A stretch of 64,000 nucleotides of DNA from Novosphingobium barchaimii LL02 (GCF_001046635.1 NZ_KQ130461.1:1-64000), one strand, 5' to 3'; positions 35,524 through 45,067 are shown, numbered from the stretch's first letter. Numbers and translations: made by a program. Notes: generated by a model not told the origin, from the letters alone.

Positions 35524-35589
35524 GAAAACGGCCCCCTAAATGCGAGCGCGTCTTAATCATAACAGGCTTTGTAAAGCAAGTTATCTGCC

Positions 35590-35907
35590 TTACCGATGAT
35601 CCCGCCTCGGCACCGGTCGCAGACGGACAACCAAGCTGATCACGAGGGGCCAGAATAAAGTATTGGCGATATCCAGATATGTGTCCGCTTGGCGCCAGCC
35701 ATAGGCCATATAGTCGAGAATCTCATTGGTCGCCTCAGCCAGAATCACGAAGAAAAAAGGAATAAACGTTCCTAGCGACCGAGCGCAAATAAGGCGTGCC
35801 GTCAACAGCACCACCAATCCGGCATGTATATGCAAAATGGGGTCGGATAAGCCCGTTGTGCGGCTGATCCATAGAGTGATCTCGTGGTAGAATTCGGGAA
35901 TGTTCAT
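35590..35907 (-). CDS. Small membrane protein of unknown function
   Basis: 105 residues with three hydrophobic segments (HIHAGLVVLLTARLIC, TFIPFFFVILAEATNEIL, ANTLFWPLVISLVVRL) and a basic C-terminus. It has weak resemblance to VanZ-like small membrane proteins, not enough to name. It lies 66 bases upstream of glmS on the same strand and could be the first gene of the polysaccharide operon. Confidence 0.6.
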   Translation of the reverse strand: MNIPEFYHEITLWISRTTGLSDPILHIHAGLVVLLTARLICARSLGTFIPFFFVILAEATNEILDYMAYGWRQADTYLDIANTLFWPLVISLVVRLRPVPRRDHR

Positions 35908-35984
35908 TTTTGGTGAGAGGTACTGCCTCGCTCAAGAATATGACAAACTTCTACCAAAAGACTATCTGGACGCAGGAATGGCCT

Positions 35985-36004
35985 GAGTGACATAGGGGTC
36001 ACTC
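35985..36004. promoter_or_regulatory. Small inverted repeat in a divergent intergenic region
   Basis: GAGTGAC, six bases, GTCACTC: a perfect 7-bp dyad between the leftward membrane-protein gene and the rightward 36105 gene. It could be an operator for either; position is the only support. Confidence 0.35.
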
Positions 36005-36104
36005 ATGTGGATTGTAGTCCTCAAAGCTTTCATCCAGAGGATGCTAAATCGGATGAACTGCCGAATTCTCGGTTTCACGCCGCATCGCTTCATAGTATAG
36101 GGGG

Positions 36105-36305
36105 ATGGCAACCTTAGGGGTGAGGCTTCCAATGATATTTCAGGATGGAGAATTGCGCCGCATCGTGAGCAGCAAGCCTATGCTGTTTGATGGATGGGCG
36201 TATGTGCCTATAGAATTAGTTCCCGACGTCCCTGAAACGCCGTCTATATTGGAACATGAACCGGCAGAACCGGACATGTCGCCTGCGCCGACTCAGGCTA
36301 GATAA
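36105..36305 (+). CDS. Short hypothetical protein
   Basis: 66 residues, acidic, with a proline-rich C-terminus. It contains a compact stretch FQDGELRRIVSSKPMLFDGWAYVPIELVP that looks protein-like. No domain is recognised. The start ATG follows TATAGGGGG, a usable ribosome site. It is isolated between the polysaccharide operon and the phosphatase gene; a weak hairpin (AATCGG/CCGATT, 36360-36376) follows. Confidence 0.45.
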   Translation: MATLGVRLPMIFQDGELRRIVSSKPMLFDGWAYVPIELVPDVPETPSILEHEPAEPDMSPAPTQAR

Positions 36306-36483
36306 GGCCTGAAAGCTAAGATTATGGCTAGTGGCTAATCTGGCTGATTAGGTCAGTTGAATCGGTAATCCCGATTCTTTGGCATTCGCCTATCTATATA
36401 ATGCCGATGCGCTACTCGCTTGGCTGTAGTTGCCTTGGGAATGCACTCAATCCGGCGATAATTTAAGGCCTTATTTCACGACA

Positions 36484-36732
36484 TCAATTGCTATCTGGCT
36501 TGCTATCGTTATCGTCAGCCACGATCACGATAGCACCAGCAACAATCGCAGCGCCTCCCAAGAGGGCGATTAGGGGGCCCCCCTCCAGCAGCTTGCTCGA
36601 TTTCTTGGACGAGGTCACAGCCTTCACATTTGCCGCCTTGGCGACGGAAAGTGATGAAGCGGAATTTGCCATAGCCGGCGCGGCTATCAGAGACGATGTC
36701 ATTACGCCGGCAAGGAGGACGCGGAAGCCCAT
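36484..36732 (-). CDS. Small exported protein with C-terminal hydrophobic segment
   Basis: 82 residues from the ATG at 36732 (GAAAGGGA upstream). There is a signal peptide (FRVLLAGVMTSSLIAAPAMA), a basic serine/lysine linker, then a glycine/alanine-rich membrane segment LIALLGGAAIVAGAIVIVA and an acidic tail DDNDSKPDSN. This build (signal, linker, GGAAIVAG helix, Asp tail) is seen in small exported proteins near sphingomonad exopolysaccharide genes. The function is unknown. Confidence 0.65.
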   Translation of the reverse strand: MGFRVLLAGVMTSSLIAAPAMANSASSLSVAKAANVKAVTSSKKSSKLLEGGPLIALLGGAAIVAGAIVIVADDNDSKPDSN

Positions 36733-36826
36733 ATCGATTATCCCTTTCGAGGAAATTTTTTTTAAAATATCACTGACCGTGTGGTCGTGCAAGCCAATTC
36801 CTGCATCCACTTGTTGTCTGAACTCG

Positions 36827-37633
36827 TCATGCACCCTTATGTTGCGGCTGTTGACAGCTTTGTTGTAGGATCCACCGCTCGCCGCCCTCAAATCCCATCG
36901 CGGTCAGTATGCCCGAGCGATAAGCGCCTGTATCCAATCCAATTCGACCGGGGTGCTCGACTATCTTCTCAAAGATGGTATGCCCATGGATGATCAACAT
37001 ACCAGGAATGATGGGTCTATTTTTATTGCCAGGTGCGCGCAAGAAGTCGTCGCGGATCCAACGCAGATCGTTCGCTCTTTGCTTTTCAAGCGGTATGCCC
37101 GGGCGGACGCCGGCATGGACAAACACATAGTTACCCTCGACAATCATATCTTCGAAGCCTTCGAGGAAGGCTCGGTGGGCGGATGGAACGGCGGCTTGCA
37201 GCATCGTAGCAAGCTCGCTGAAGTCGGCTGCTTCATATGCGTGCGGCGCGATGCCATAGTTCAGGATCGTCTCCGACCCGCCGATACGATCAAAAAATCG
37301 GAGGGCATCGCGGTGACCATCCAAGGCGGTCAGGAAAGCCTCCTCGTGATTGCCGAGCAGGAAGCGCGTCTCAGGGCGTTCTGCCTTTAACGCAATTAGC
37401 CGGTCGATGACCTGGGCTGACTGTGGCCCGCGGTTAATCAGGTCGCCCAGGAAGATCAATTCGCCTTTGGGTCCACCGCGCGCTGCCTCATCAGCGCGGA
37501 TCTGCGCGAGCAGACCATCGAGCAGGTCAAGATGGCCATGAATGTCGCCGATGGCATAGAGGCGACGACCATCAGGCGCGCGCGCAGCGGGTCTTGGAGC
37601 TTTTACAAAGCGGGAGAAAATTTTCGCAAGCAT
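36827..37633 (-). CDS. PPP-family serine/threonine protein phosphatase
   Basis: About 268 residues from ATG 37633. The metallophosphatase motifs are in order: YAIGDIHGHLDLL, FLGDLINRGPQS (Asn where most have Asp), LLGNHEEAF, VFVHAGVRPGIP and IIHGHTIFEK. Bacterial PPP phosphatases of this size dephosphorylate Ser/Thr or His/Tyr residues, and similar genes often flank polysaccharide loci, where they may reverse the Wzc kinase. The longer upstream frame overlaps the divergent protease gene and is unlikely. Confidence 0.87.
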   Translation of the reverse strand: MLAKIFSRFVKAPRPAARAPDGRRLYAIGDIHGHLDLLDGLLAQIRADEAARGGPKGELIFLGDLINRGPQSAQVIDRLIALKAERPETRFLLGNHEEAFLTALDGHRDALRFFDRIGGSETILNYGIAPHAYEAADFSELATMLQAAVPSAHRAFLEGFEDMIVEGNYVFVHAGVRPGIPLEKQRANDLRWIRDDFLRAPGNKNRPIIPGMLIIHGHTIFEKIVEHPGRIGLDTGAYRSGILTAMGFEGGERWILQQSCQQPQHKGA

Positions 37634-37665
37634 CGGTGGATGCGGTACCTTGCCGGCCTTGAGCA

Positions 37666-38736
37666 GTGAAAATGAGAGCGATGGTGAAGCATAGCAGGGT
37701 TTCAAGCATAAAACGCTGGAAAAGTAGCATGTTGGGCCTGGCACTGATAGCGGCAGCCCCAGTCCTTATGTTCGGGGTACCGACATTGGCAGATGAGATG
37801 CCTGCCTTTGAGGCCATTCGGGCAGTTGATGCGGAGATGGCGAGCATCGGCTACCGCCTCGCCGTCTCCAATGCCAGCCTGTGTGATCGGCAAGAGCCTG
37901 GATTGGGGCTGCTGCTTCATACACCCGATCAATATTCGCTTGATGTGCGTGAGGCGGCGATTCGCCACTTTCGCTTCGATGGGCCGTTGGGGGTGGAGGC
38001 GGTCATGCCCGGCTCGCCGGCGGCGGCGGCGGGAGTACGTGCTGATGATACATTGTTGGGCGTGGGACAAAGGCGTTTCAGTCCCGTCGATCCTGAAGCC
38101 AAGGCGAGCACTGCCGCGCTTATCAATGCGACGCGCCAGATCATGGCGCTCCCCGCAGACCGTCCGCAGGTGCTCCACATGCGTCGTGATGGGGTCGACC
38201 AAGAGCGCATCGTCATTCCGGCCCCAGCATGCCGTTCCCGGTTTGAGGTGGTGCTGGGCTCTGATTTTGTCGCTCAGGCAGATGGTGAGATAGTGCAAAT
38301 AGGCAGTCGCTTCTTTGCGGATTATCCTGAATGGGTCACTGTGCCGATAGCCCATGAACTGGCACATAATATCTTGCGGCACCGCGAGCGGCTCGAGGCA
38401 AAAGGCGTAAATTACGGCCTATTGTCAGGTGTCGGCCGCAATGTTCGTTATTTTCGGCAGACTGAAATAGAAGCGGACATTTTGTCTGTGTCACTCCTTG
38501 CCAATGCGGGATATGATCCAAAAATCGCCCTGCTTTTCTGGCGCGCGTTCGGCCCTGTGCATGGTGCGGGCATATTGCGCAGCCGCTCGCACCCCGCCTG
38601 GAAGGATCGCGTGGCCACTATGGAGCGCGCGATCGCCGAACTGGAACCAGAAAGCCCGCGCCGACCTGCCATCCTAACCGCGCGCAACCGGCCGCTCGAC
38701 GGAAACTGGCAGGCTCTACTGGAGAAAAGGCGCTGA
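37666..38736 (+). CDS. M48-type metalloprotease with PDZ-like domain
   Basis: 356 residues. An N-terminal hydrophobic segment (22-42) looks like a signal or anchor. A PDZ-like part lies at about 105-185 (GVEAVMPGSPAAAAGVRADDTLLGVG). The zinc site is IAHELAHN with His230, Glu231 and His234, and the third ligand is in the TEIEADILSVSLLANAGYDP stretch (Glu267). It probably works in the periplasm on misfolded or envelope proteins. It is divergent from the phosphatase gene; a later in-frame ATG at 37681 is an alternative start. Confidence 0.87.
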   Translation: MKMRAMVKHSRVSSIKRWKSSMLGLALIAAAPVLMFGVPTLADEMPAFEAIRAVDAEMASIGYRLAVSNASLCDRQEPGLGLLLHTPDQYSLDVREAAIRHFRFDGPLGVEAVMPGSPAAAAGVRADDTLLGVGQRRFSPVDPEAKASTAALINATRQIMALPADRPQVLHMRRDGVDQERIVIPAPACRSRFEVVLGSDFVAQADGEIVQIGSRFFADYPEWVTVPIAHELAHNILRHRERLEAKGVNYGLLSGVGRNVRYFRQTEIEADILSVSLLANAGYDPKIALLFWRAFGPVHGAGILRSRSHPAWKDRVATMERAIAELEPESPRRPAILTARNRPLDGNWQALLEKRR

Positions 38737-38847
38737 CCGTCACGGCATTGCTCTTCATTCAGCGCGTTGCTGCTCGCTCGTAATGTGAGGTGGTGCGGGA
38801 AATTTGGACAGGTTGTTAAGCTAATCCCGACCTGAGGAAGGACGGGA

Positions 38848-39132
38848 ATGAAGACGACGAGAAAGCGCTACAGCGCGGAGTTCAAGGCGGAGGTAGCGCT
38901 GGAGGCGATCCGTGGGGATCTGACGCTGGCCGAGCTGGCGGCGAAGCATGGCATTCACCACAGGATGATCGCGTCGTGGCAGCGCCAGGCTGTTGAGGGA
39001 ATGGCAACGACGTTCTCCGGGGCGGGCGATGCGGCCAGAGCCTCCAGCGAGGGGGAAGTGGAGAAGCTGCACGCCAAGATCGGTCAATTGGTCGTGGAGC
39101 GGGATTTTTTAGGCAAAGCCTTCGATCGATGA
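38848..39132 (+). CDS. IS3-family transposase OrfA
   Basis: 94 residues, intact. A helix-turn-helix of the transposase_8 type covers YSAEFKAEVALEAIRGDLTLAELAAKHGIHHRMIASWQRQA. The C-terminal leucine-zipper-like helix EVEKLHAKIGQLVVERDFLGKAF leads into the -1 overlap with orfB (ATGA at 39129). Without a functional OrfB it would only bind DNA. Confidence 0.88.
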   Translation: MKTTRKRYSAEFKAEVALEAIRGDLTLAELAAKHGIHHRMIASWQRQAVEGMATTFSGAGDAARASSEGEVEKLHAKIGQLVVERDFLGKAFDR

Positions 39133-39300
39133 GCGTGGACCGAAAGCGATCGATGATCGAGCCTTCGCACCACCGCCTATCGATCTGGGCGCAGTGTGGA
39201 CTACTGTCGATCAGCCGATCATCCTATTACTACACGCCGGTTCCGCAGACCGATGCGACATACCTGGACATGCCTTGGTATGGCAGCCGCCAGATGAGAT
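39129..39300 (+). pseudogene. IS3-family OrfB remnant
   Basis: Starts MSVDRKRSMIEPSHHRLSI, then LSISRSSYYYTPVP as expected. It jumps from TDAT to YLDMPWYGSRQM, skipping about ten residues of the usual sequence, and loses similarity after RQM. The DDE catalytic core is absent. The following bases, 39300-39584, hold no gene I recognise. Confidence 0.75.
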
Positions 39301-39584
39301 TCAGGGGTTTCATTGACGCAGCCGGATCGAGACTATGGCGGCTATCGTCTTTCAGTTGCGCTTGAGAGAGGCAGGAACGGCCGGCCAGTGGCGCGATAAT
39401 ATCTATCATTTGTATAGCACATCGCTATCATTATTAAGTCATTACGATATAATAATAGAATGTCTGGCGCGTCCTGCGGGCGCGGCTCTATCCCCGCGTT
39501 ACCGCTCCGACAAGCCCGCAAGCGGTCTTGCGCGTGATCGCGCCGTTTGGACGCTTCGGCGAAGCGGGATTGAGATTATAGGCG

Positions 39585-40204
39585 TCAGGCAGTGACGGCC
39601 GCCGCACATTCCCAGCGGTCCACCGCCCTATGAAACCCCACCCGCTCCGCATTGCTGATCCGCGGGCGGCTCGCCTTTGCGCCAGAAGGCGCGCATCTTG
39701 CCCCGATCGTTCAGAGGGGCGTCGGCGACGATCGCGCGCGCGGCCTGGATGAACTGCCCATGCCGAACACATAGACCAGCGATGCAGGCGGTATGGCGGC
39801 GAAGCGCGCCAGCGCTGCGTCGCAGCGCCGGAGCAAGGCGCGGAAACTCTCTGCCCCCTCCCCGTCGCAATAATCAGGATCGGCCGCGCTCCAATAGCGT
39901 TCGAGGTGCGGCATCCGTTCGGCGCTGTGCGTGCCGTTCAGCGCGCCGGTTGCAGATAGGTGAACTCCTCTATCGGCCACGTCTTCACCGGCGCGTCGGG
40001 AAAGCGGGCGATGGTCGGTGCGGCGGTTTGCCGGGTGCGGGTATAGGGCGAGGTGACGATGAGCGCAGGTGCTTCGACCCAGTTCGCCGTGATCGCGCGC
40101 GCCTGTTCGTGGTCGCGCTCCGTCAGCGCGATCGTCGCCAAGTCGTGACAGGGAACACCGGCGTTGCCAGTGCTTTCCCCAGGTCGGATGAATATCGCCC
40201 TCAT
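39585..40204 (-). pseudogene. Decayed histidine-phosphatase (phosphoglycerate-mutase-like) gene
   Basis: Reading all three minus frames in turn restores one protein: MRAIFIRPGESTGNAGVP and so on, then a frameshift near 39945 into NGTHSAERMPHLERYWSAAD, another near 39765 into HGQFIQAARAIVADAPL, and a last one near 39660 into a C-terminus ending at 39585. The catalytic RHG motif is also mutated to RPG. So it carries at least three frameshifts and a lost active-site His, a firmly dead gene. Its first 90 bases match the fragment at 12232-12321. It lies three bases downstream of a toxin gene. Confidence 0.82.
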
Positions 40205-40206
40205 GG

Positions 40207-40605
40207 CTATTTCAGCAGTTGCGCAGCGATTCCCTGCCCGTCCAGCAGTTTGACCGCCGTTTTGTCGAAGGACACGAACGTCTCCCCGCCGAGCCATTGG
40301 CCGTCAAAGGCGATCACCCCATCCGCGAAATCGCCGCCGGCATCGAGGACGGCTAGGCCGGCATCGACCGCAGGGCGATTGACGACGACGTTCTCCGCTT
40401 CGATCACGCCCCGAATCGCGGTGGCAATTTCGGACCGAGCTTTCTTGTAGAGTCGTTCCAAAACCCAAGCGAGTTCGCACAGCGAATGCACGCTGATGGC
40501 AACAAGGCTTGCGTTTTCCATCGCTTCGACGGCGGCGAGGCCCTGTGCTTCGTCATCCGCCAGAACTAGGCGCAGCAAGACGTTCGTGTCGGCCGTGATC
40601 TTCAT
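40207..40605 (-). CDS. vapC: VapC-type PIN-domain toxin
   Basis: 132 residues, standard length. Catalytic acids are visible: Asp6 in ITADTNVLL, Glu44 in SLCELAWVLE, Asp92/Asp95 in GGDFADGVIA and Asp114 in VSFDKTA. It is a predicted RNase. The start overlaps the AbrB-type antitoxin gene by four bases (ATGA). The remains of a histidine-phosphatase gene follow directly. Confidence 0.9.
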   Translation of the reverse strand: MKITADTNVLLRLVLADDEAQGLAAVEAMENASLVAISVHSLCELAWVLERLYKKARSEIATAIRGVIEAENVVVNRPAVDAGLAVLDAGGDFADGVIAFDGQWLGGETFVSFDKTAVKLLDGQGIAAQLLK

Positions 40606-40877
40606 TTATCGTCCAGACCGGCCATACCGGCAGCAGCGCCCGCGTCTGCGATAGCGTCGTTGATTTCCTCGATCGTGAACCGGGGGCCGTTGCCCTTTCC
40701 TTTGAGCATTCCGTGCAGCTCCCGCCACGAGCCTTTTGGCCGATCCGCTTTCAATTCCGCCCGCCCATCGGGCAGTAGGTCGAGCCTGATTTTGCCTCCG
40801 GGCTGGATGCCGAGATGCTTCAAAATTTCCTTCCGGAAAGTCACCTGGCCCCGCGCAGTTATGCTTAATGTCGTCAT
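40602..40877 (-). CDS. vapB: AbrB/MazE-type antitoxin (VapB)
   Basis: 91 residues. The N-terminal swapped-hairpin AbrB domain reads LSITARGQVTFRKEILKHLGIQPGGKIRLDLLPDGRAEL. The C-terminal arm with RFTIEEINDAIADAGAAAG would wrap the PIN toxin. A palindromic operator lies a few bases before the start. It is the repressor and antidote of the pair. Confidence 0.9.
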   Translation of the reverse strand: MTTLSITARGQVTFRKEILKHLGIQPGGKIRLDLLPDGRAELKADRPKGSWRELHGMLKGKGNGPRFTIEEINDAIADAGAAAGMAGLDDK

Positions 40878-40881
40878 GGCT

Positions 40882-40908
40882 ATTACCTCCGTATCGAATA
40901 GAGGTAAT
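40882..40908. promoter_or_regulatory. Operator of the vapBC pair
   Basis: ATTACCTC (40882-40889) and GAGGTAAT (40901-40908) form a perfect 8-bp dyad with 11 bases between, immediately upstream of vapB. AbrB-type antitoxins bind such sites to repress their own operon. Confidence 0.6.
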
Positions 40909-40942
40909 GCAGAATCGCCTTATTTTCAAGGCCGCAATCCTG

Positions 40943-40981
40943 ATAGGCCCAGTCGGCCCCAAGCTGCGATTTTGGCCAAGT
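40943..40981. repeat. Tn3-family terminal inverted repeat, left
   Basis: Begins ATAGGCCCAGTCGGCCCCAA and ends TTTTGGCCAAGT. It matches the complement of 45019-45057 at 37 of 39 positions. Confidence 0.88.
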
Positions 40982-41068
40982 CGGAGAACGTTTTGGGAAC
41001 GTGGCATTCGGTATTGACGATGGAAATCATAGAAGAGGACAGTTCGCTCCATCATAGGGAGTGGGTTG

Positions 41069-43978
41069 ATGGATCGGAGTATTCCGGGCGGGGATTTGAT
41101 CGGACGATGGAGCCTGAGCTTTGCCGATATTGATTTTGTAAATTCGAAGCCGGCCCTGACGCGCCTTGGCCTCGCCGCGCAGCTGAAATTCTTCGCTTCC
41201 CTGGGGTTTTTCGCGATCGATCCCGGCTCAATCCCTACCGATGGCCTCTCGTATCTGGCCGAGCAACTCGGTGTCGAGGCTGGCGAGATAGCCGGTTATG
41301 ACTTTTCCAGTCGGACAGCACGACGGCATTGTGCGGAGATCCTGATCCATCCTGGATATCACCGCATGAAGCGGGTGGATCGCGCGCAATTGACGGAATG
41401 GATTGCTGGCGAGCTGTGCCCGGGCGGCCAGTCGATCAATGCCATGCTTGAGCATGTTTTCCTGTGGTGCCGGGACCGGCGTATTTATGGGCCGTCGCGC
41501 AAGGAGCTTGAACGTGTCGTTCGCTCACAACGGCAAGATTATCTGGACACCTGGCTGATCGGAGCCAGTGATCGGCTTTCGTCAGATGCGGTGGCGTTAT
41601 TGGAAGCCTCGCTTGCCGATCCGGACAGCTCGACCGGATTCAACAGGATGAAGGGTGACGCCGGACAGGCAACGCTCGACAACATTCTCGACGTGACCGA
41701 GAAACTCGCCTTTATCCAGAGACTTGATCTTCCCCATGATCTCCTGACGGCTACGGGCAAGCCATGGGTCGATCAGATTGTTCGCCGCGTTGCCGGTGAA
41801 AAGGCCTCGGAGATGCGCCGGCATGCGCCGGCGCGACAGCTCGGCCTTTATGCGATTTATCTAATGTCGCGGGAGGCGCAACTCACTGACGCGATGATCG
41901 ACCTGCTGATCGAAACCGTTCACAAGATCGGAACGCGCTCGAAACGCAAGGTGGTGGGCGATATCGCGAAAGACATCGAGCGGGTCTATGGAAAGGAGCG
42001 CCTGCTGGTCGAGATCGCCAGCGCCTCGATCAATGAACCATCGGGGCGCATCTGCGATGTCATTTTCCCGATCGCCGGTAAGGCCAAGCTGGCGGCGATC
42101 GTCAAGGAGAGCCATGCGAAGGGCGCTCTGGACCGGCGCATCTACAAGGTGATGCGTGGTTCCTGGGCCAATCATTACCGGCGCATGCTGCCAAGCCTGC
42201 TTTCCGTACTTGAGTTCCGGTCGAACAACGCGGTGTGGCGGCCGGTCCTGGCGGCCCTCGACTGGATCAGGAGCAAGGTGGATGGCGGATGCCGCTTCGT
42301 GCCATTGCAGGATGTTCCGATCGATGAGGTGATTCCAGCGCGATGGCGCAGTTCCGTCATTGATGACGATGGGCGGGTAAACCGGATCAGCTATGAGCTT
42401 TGCGTCCTGACGCAACTGCGCGACCGCATCCGCTCCAAAGAAATCTGGGTGGTCGGGGCGGATCGCTATCGCAATCCCGATGACGATCTTCCCAAGGACT
42501 TCGAGATCAGGCGAGATGCGTACTATTCCGGCCTCAGCCTGACGCCAGATGCGCAGGCGTTTTGCGCCTCGATCCGGGAGGAGCTTGAACGGGAACTGTT
42601 GCTCCTCAATGCCAATATTCCACAAAACGACAAGGTCCGGCTCCTGTGGCGCGGCGACAACCGGATATCGATTACACCGTTCAAGCCCTTGCCCGAACCG
42701 AAGGGTCTCGCTTCGATCAAAAGCGAGATCGGTCAGCGCTGGCCGATGACCGGACTGCTGGACGTGTTGAAAGAGGCTGCTCTGGACACGGGATTGATGG
42801 ATGCTTTCGAAACGTCGGCCTCGCGGGTTACCCTGTCGAAAGCAGCCTTGGCTCAGCGTCTTTTGCTGTGTCTCTATGGCTTGGGCACGAACGCCGGGCT
42901 CAAGCGGGTCGCTGGCGCAACACCCGATGTCAGTTACGAGGAATTGCTGCATGTCCATCGCCGTTTCATCCACGCGCCAGCGCTGAGGGAGGCGTGCGCG
43001 CGGGTAGCAAACGCGACACTGGCAATCCGCAATGCCGCAGTATGGGGAGATGCGGGCACGGCATGCGCGTCCGATTCAACGAAGTTCGGCGCGTGGGACC
43101 GCAACCTGATGACGGAATGGCACGCCCGCTATGGCGGCCGTGGCGTCATGATCTACTGGCATGTGGAGAAGCGCGCGACCTGCGTTTATTCCCAGCTCAA
43201 GCGGTGCTCTTCCTCGGAGGTCGCCTCCATGATCGAAGGCGTGCTACGCCATTGCACCGACATGGAAATCCAGCGCCAGTACGTCGATAGCCACGGCCAG
43301 AGCGCAGTCGGCTTTGCGTTCTGCCGACTCCTTGGATTTGAGCTTGCCCCGCGGCTGAAAGCAGTGGCACGCCAGAAACTGGCCCTTCCCCAAGCCGGCA
43401 TGCGCACGCGGCTTTCCAATTTACTGCCGATCCTCTCCAGCCCGATCGACTGGGACGAGATCGAGCAACAATATGACGAAATGGTCAAATATGCCGCTGC
43501 CATGCAATCGCGCACCGCCGATCCGGAAGCGATCCTGCTCCGGTTTGCCAGAGCCGAAGTGATGCACCCGACCTACAAGGCGCTGAGTGAACTCGGCCGC
43601 GCGGTCAAAACAATCTTCCTATGCCGGTATTTGCGTCAGGAGGCATTCCGCCGCGAGATCCACGAAGGGCTGAATGTGGTTGAGAACTGGAACGGCGCTA
43701 ATGGTTTCGTGTTCTTCGGCAAGGGCGGCGAGATCGCCACCAACCGCATCCATGAGCAGGAAATCTCCGTTCTGGCGCTACACCTCCTGCAAGCGTCGCT
43801 GGTGTATGTGAACACCCGCATGCTTCAGACCGTACTGGTTGAGCCGAAGTGGGCGGGGCGGATGACGCCGGAAGATTATCGTGGTCTCACGCCGTTGATC
43901 TACAGTCATGTGAACCCTTATGGCCGCTTCGACCTCGACCTGAACGACCGGATTGATTTTGGACGGCTTGCAGCGTGA
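41069..43978 (+). CDS. tnpA: Tn3-family transposase TnpA
   Basis: About 969 residues from ATG 41069 (GGGAGTGGG upstream), full length for the family. The N-terminal DUF4158-type region ([30 protein letters not shown]) leads into the long catalytic part. The acidic triad is visible as Asp in [12 protein letters not shown], Asp in [15 protein letters not shown] and Glu in [17 protein letters not shown] near the end. The closing [26 protein letters not shown] motif is typical. It catalyses replicative transposition at the 39-bp ends. No frameshift is seen, so it could be active. Confidence 0.95.
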   Translation: MDRSIPGGDLIGRWSLSFADIDFVNSKPALTRLGLAAQLKFFASLGFFAIDPGSIPTDGLSYLAEQLGVEAGEIAGYDFSSRTARRHCAEILIHPGYHRMKRVDRAQLTEWIAGELCPGGQSINAMLEHVFLWCRDRRIYGPSRKELERVVRSQRQDYLDTWLIGASDRLSSDAVALLEASLADPDSSTGFNRMKGDAGQATLDNILDVTEKLAFIQRLDLPHDLLTATGKPWVDQIVRRVAGEKASEMRRHAPARQLGLYAIYLMSREAQLTDAMIDLLIETVHKIGTRSKRKVVGDIAKDIERVYGKERLLVEIASASINEPSGRICDVIFPIAGKAKLAAIVKESHAKGALDRRIYKVMRGSWANHYRRMLPSLLSVLEFRSNNAVWRPVLAALDWIRSKVDGGCRFVPLQDVPIDEVIPARWRSSVIDDDGRVNRISYELCVLTQLRDRIRSKEIWVVGADRYRNPDDDLPKDFEIRRDAYYSGLSLTPDAQAFCASIREELERELLLLNANIPQNDKVRLLWRGDNRISITPFKPLPEPKGLASIKSEIGQRWPMTGLLDVLKEAALDTGLMDAFETSASRVTLSKAALAQRLLLCLYGLGTNAGLKRVAGATPDVSYEELLHVHRRFIHAPALREACARVANATLAIRNAAVWGDAGTACASDSTKFGAWDRNLMTEWHARYGGRGVMIYWHVEKRATCVYSQLKRCSSSEVASMIEGVLRHCTDMEIQRQYVDSHGQSAVGFAFCRLLGFELAPRLKAVARQKLALPQAGMRTRLSNLLPILSSPIDWDEIEQQYDEMVKYAAAMQSRTADPEAILLRFARAEVMHPTYKALSELGRAVKTIFLCRYLRQEAFRREIHEGLNVVENWNGANGFVFFGKGGEIATNRIHEQEISVLALHLLQASLVYVNTRMLQTVLVEPKWAGRMTPEDYRGLTPLIYSHVNPYGRFDLDLNDRIDFGRLAA

Positions 43979-44114
43979 GGCGGCTGATCGGCCTATAACA
44001 TTTGGGTACACCCCAGAGTGATAGGGCCGAGTGACACCATTCGTCTGTCACAAAAGGGTGGGTTTGCGCTCAATGTGACGATACACTGCAAGAGCCACCC
44101 TAATGTGACGGATT
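43979..44114. promoter_or_regulatory. Presumed res site between tnpA and tnpR
   Basis: 136 bases with resolvase-like half sites: GTGACA (44031) facing TGTCAC (44045), and two direct AATGTGACG units (44073 and 44102). As in related elements, it lies just before the resolvase gene. Confidence 0.5.
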
Positions 44115-44987
44115 TTGCACTTGGCTCGTATCGGATATGCCCGCGTCAGCACCACGGACCAGGATCTGGATATCCAGATTGGCCGCCTCAAGAATGCAGG
44201 TTGCGAAATTATCCGTTCCGAGACCGGATCGGGGGCCTCGCGGAGCGGGCGCACGGAACTGGAAACGATCATGCAGTTTATGCACACCGGCGACGAGCTG
44301 GTCGTGCTGCGGCTCGACCGGCTCGGCCGCTCCACGCGCGATGTCCTGAACCTGGTGCATGAGCTTGATGAAAAGGGAGCTTCGCTGCGCATCCTTGAGC
44401 CAGAGGTGACGACGGCGGGCGACATGGGGCGAATGGTCATCACCATACTCGGCATGGTCGCCGATATGGAGCTGAAGTTCATCAAGGATCGTCAGCGCGC
44501 CGGGATCGAAGCGGCGCGCGCCGAAGGCGTTTACAAAGGCCGGAAGAAGAACGTCGATGACGATGAAATCCGCCGTCGCCTTGCCGCCGGCGCCAGCAAG
44601 GCCCGCGTTGCCCGCGACCTGAAGGTCTCACGAATGACCGTCTATCGGGCGCTCGACATTATTCCGTCACAGACCAAACTGCCGGAAAAGCCGCCCACTG
44701 CCAGCATCGCCCTGCATCTGATTATCGAGAACTTCAACAAGCGTGGAAGAGGTAGAAAACCCGCTCGGGAGCGGATTGAGGCGATGCTGGAACGCGACTA
44801 CGCCATGGTAAAAAACGGCAATTGTGATTACAAACTGACCGTCGCCTATGACCCCGATCCGGATGGCATTTCCCTTGATGAGGAAATCCAAAGCCTCCTC
44901 TCCGAGATGTTCAACATCGCAGAGAGCTACAATTGCTCCATGGAAGCCGATATCTACGAGGTCGGTGGTCAGCAACGGTCCTGGTAG
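44115..44987 (+). CDS. tnpR: Serine resolvase TnpR with C-terminal extension
   Basis: 290 residues, about 100 longer than a standard resolvase. The catalytic domain is normal: ARIGYARVSTTDQDLDIQI with Ser12, VLRLDRLGRSTRDVL, and the E-helix MVITILGMVADMELKFIKDRQRAG. The helix-turn-helix is ASKARVARDLKVSRMTVYRAL (about 160-182). The extension (190-290: IALHLIIENFNKRGRGRKPARERIEAML, then an acidic tail) has no known motif to me. The start codon is TTG. It resolves cointegrates at the adjacent res. Confidence 0.9.
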   Translation: MHLARIGYARVSTTDQDLDIQIGRLKNAGCEIIRSETGSGASRSGRTELETIMQFMHTGDELVVLRLDRLGRSTRDVLNLVHELDEKGASLRILEPEVTTAGDMGRMVITILGMVADMELKFIKDRQRAGIEAARAEGVYKGRKKNVDDDEIRRRLAAGASKARVARDLKVSRMTVYRALDIIPSQTKLPEKPPTASIALHLIIENFNKRGRGRKPARERIEAMLERDYAMVKNGNCDYKLTVAYDPDPDGISLDEEIQSLLSEMFNIAESYNCSMEADIYEVGGQQRSW

Positions 44988-45018
44988 AATCAATCAAGCG
45001 TTCAGTGTTCGTTCTTCA

Positions 45019-45057
45019 ACCTGGCCAAAATCGCAGCTTCGGGCCGACTGGGCCTAT
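45019..45057. repeat. Tn3-family terminal inverted repeat, right
   Basis: Ends CGACTGGGCCTAT; complement of the left repeat with two mismatches. It lies ten bases from the stop of the next (leftward) gene. Confidence 0.88.
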
Positions 45058-45067
45058 AACGCGCTCG

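Larger units (their letters stand above)
38786..39300 (+). mobile_element. Truncated IS3-family element
   Basis: Left end and orfA are present, orfB is broken by an internal deletion and then lost near 39300. The presumed left inverted repeat starts TGAGGTGGTGCGGGAAATTTGG near 38786; no right repeat was found. The element cannot move by itself. Confidence 0.7.
40943..45057 (+). mobile_element. Cryptic Tn3-family transposon
   Basis: About 4.1 kb bounded by 39-bp inverted repeats with two mismatches. It carries tnpA and tnpR in the same direction with a presumed res between them, and no cargo. No 5-bp target duplication is evident (TGATA or similar on the left, TATAA on the right), so the flanks may have recombined since insertion. 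It separates the accessory half of the window from the conjugation backbone. Confidence 0.85.

Noticed and set aside
39365-39600. Open frames between the IS3 scrap and the phosphatase pseudogene
   Set aside because: They are short, on both strands, and best explained as debris; no protein family could be supported.
41861-42973. 370-codon open frame on the minus strand
   Set aside because: Antisense to the Tn3 transposase, whose reading is unambiguous.
40941-45062. Target-site duplication of the Tn3 element
   Set aside because: The five bases next to the two inverted repeats do not match in any register tried.
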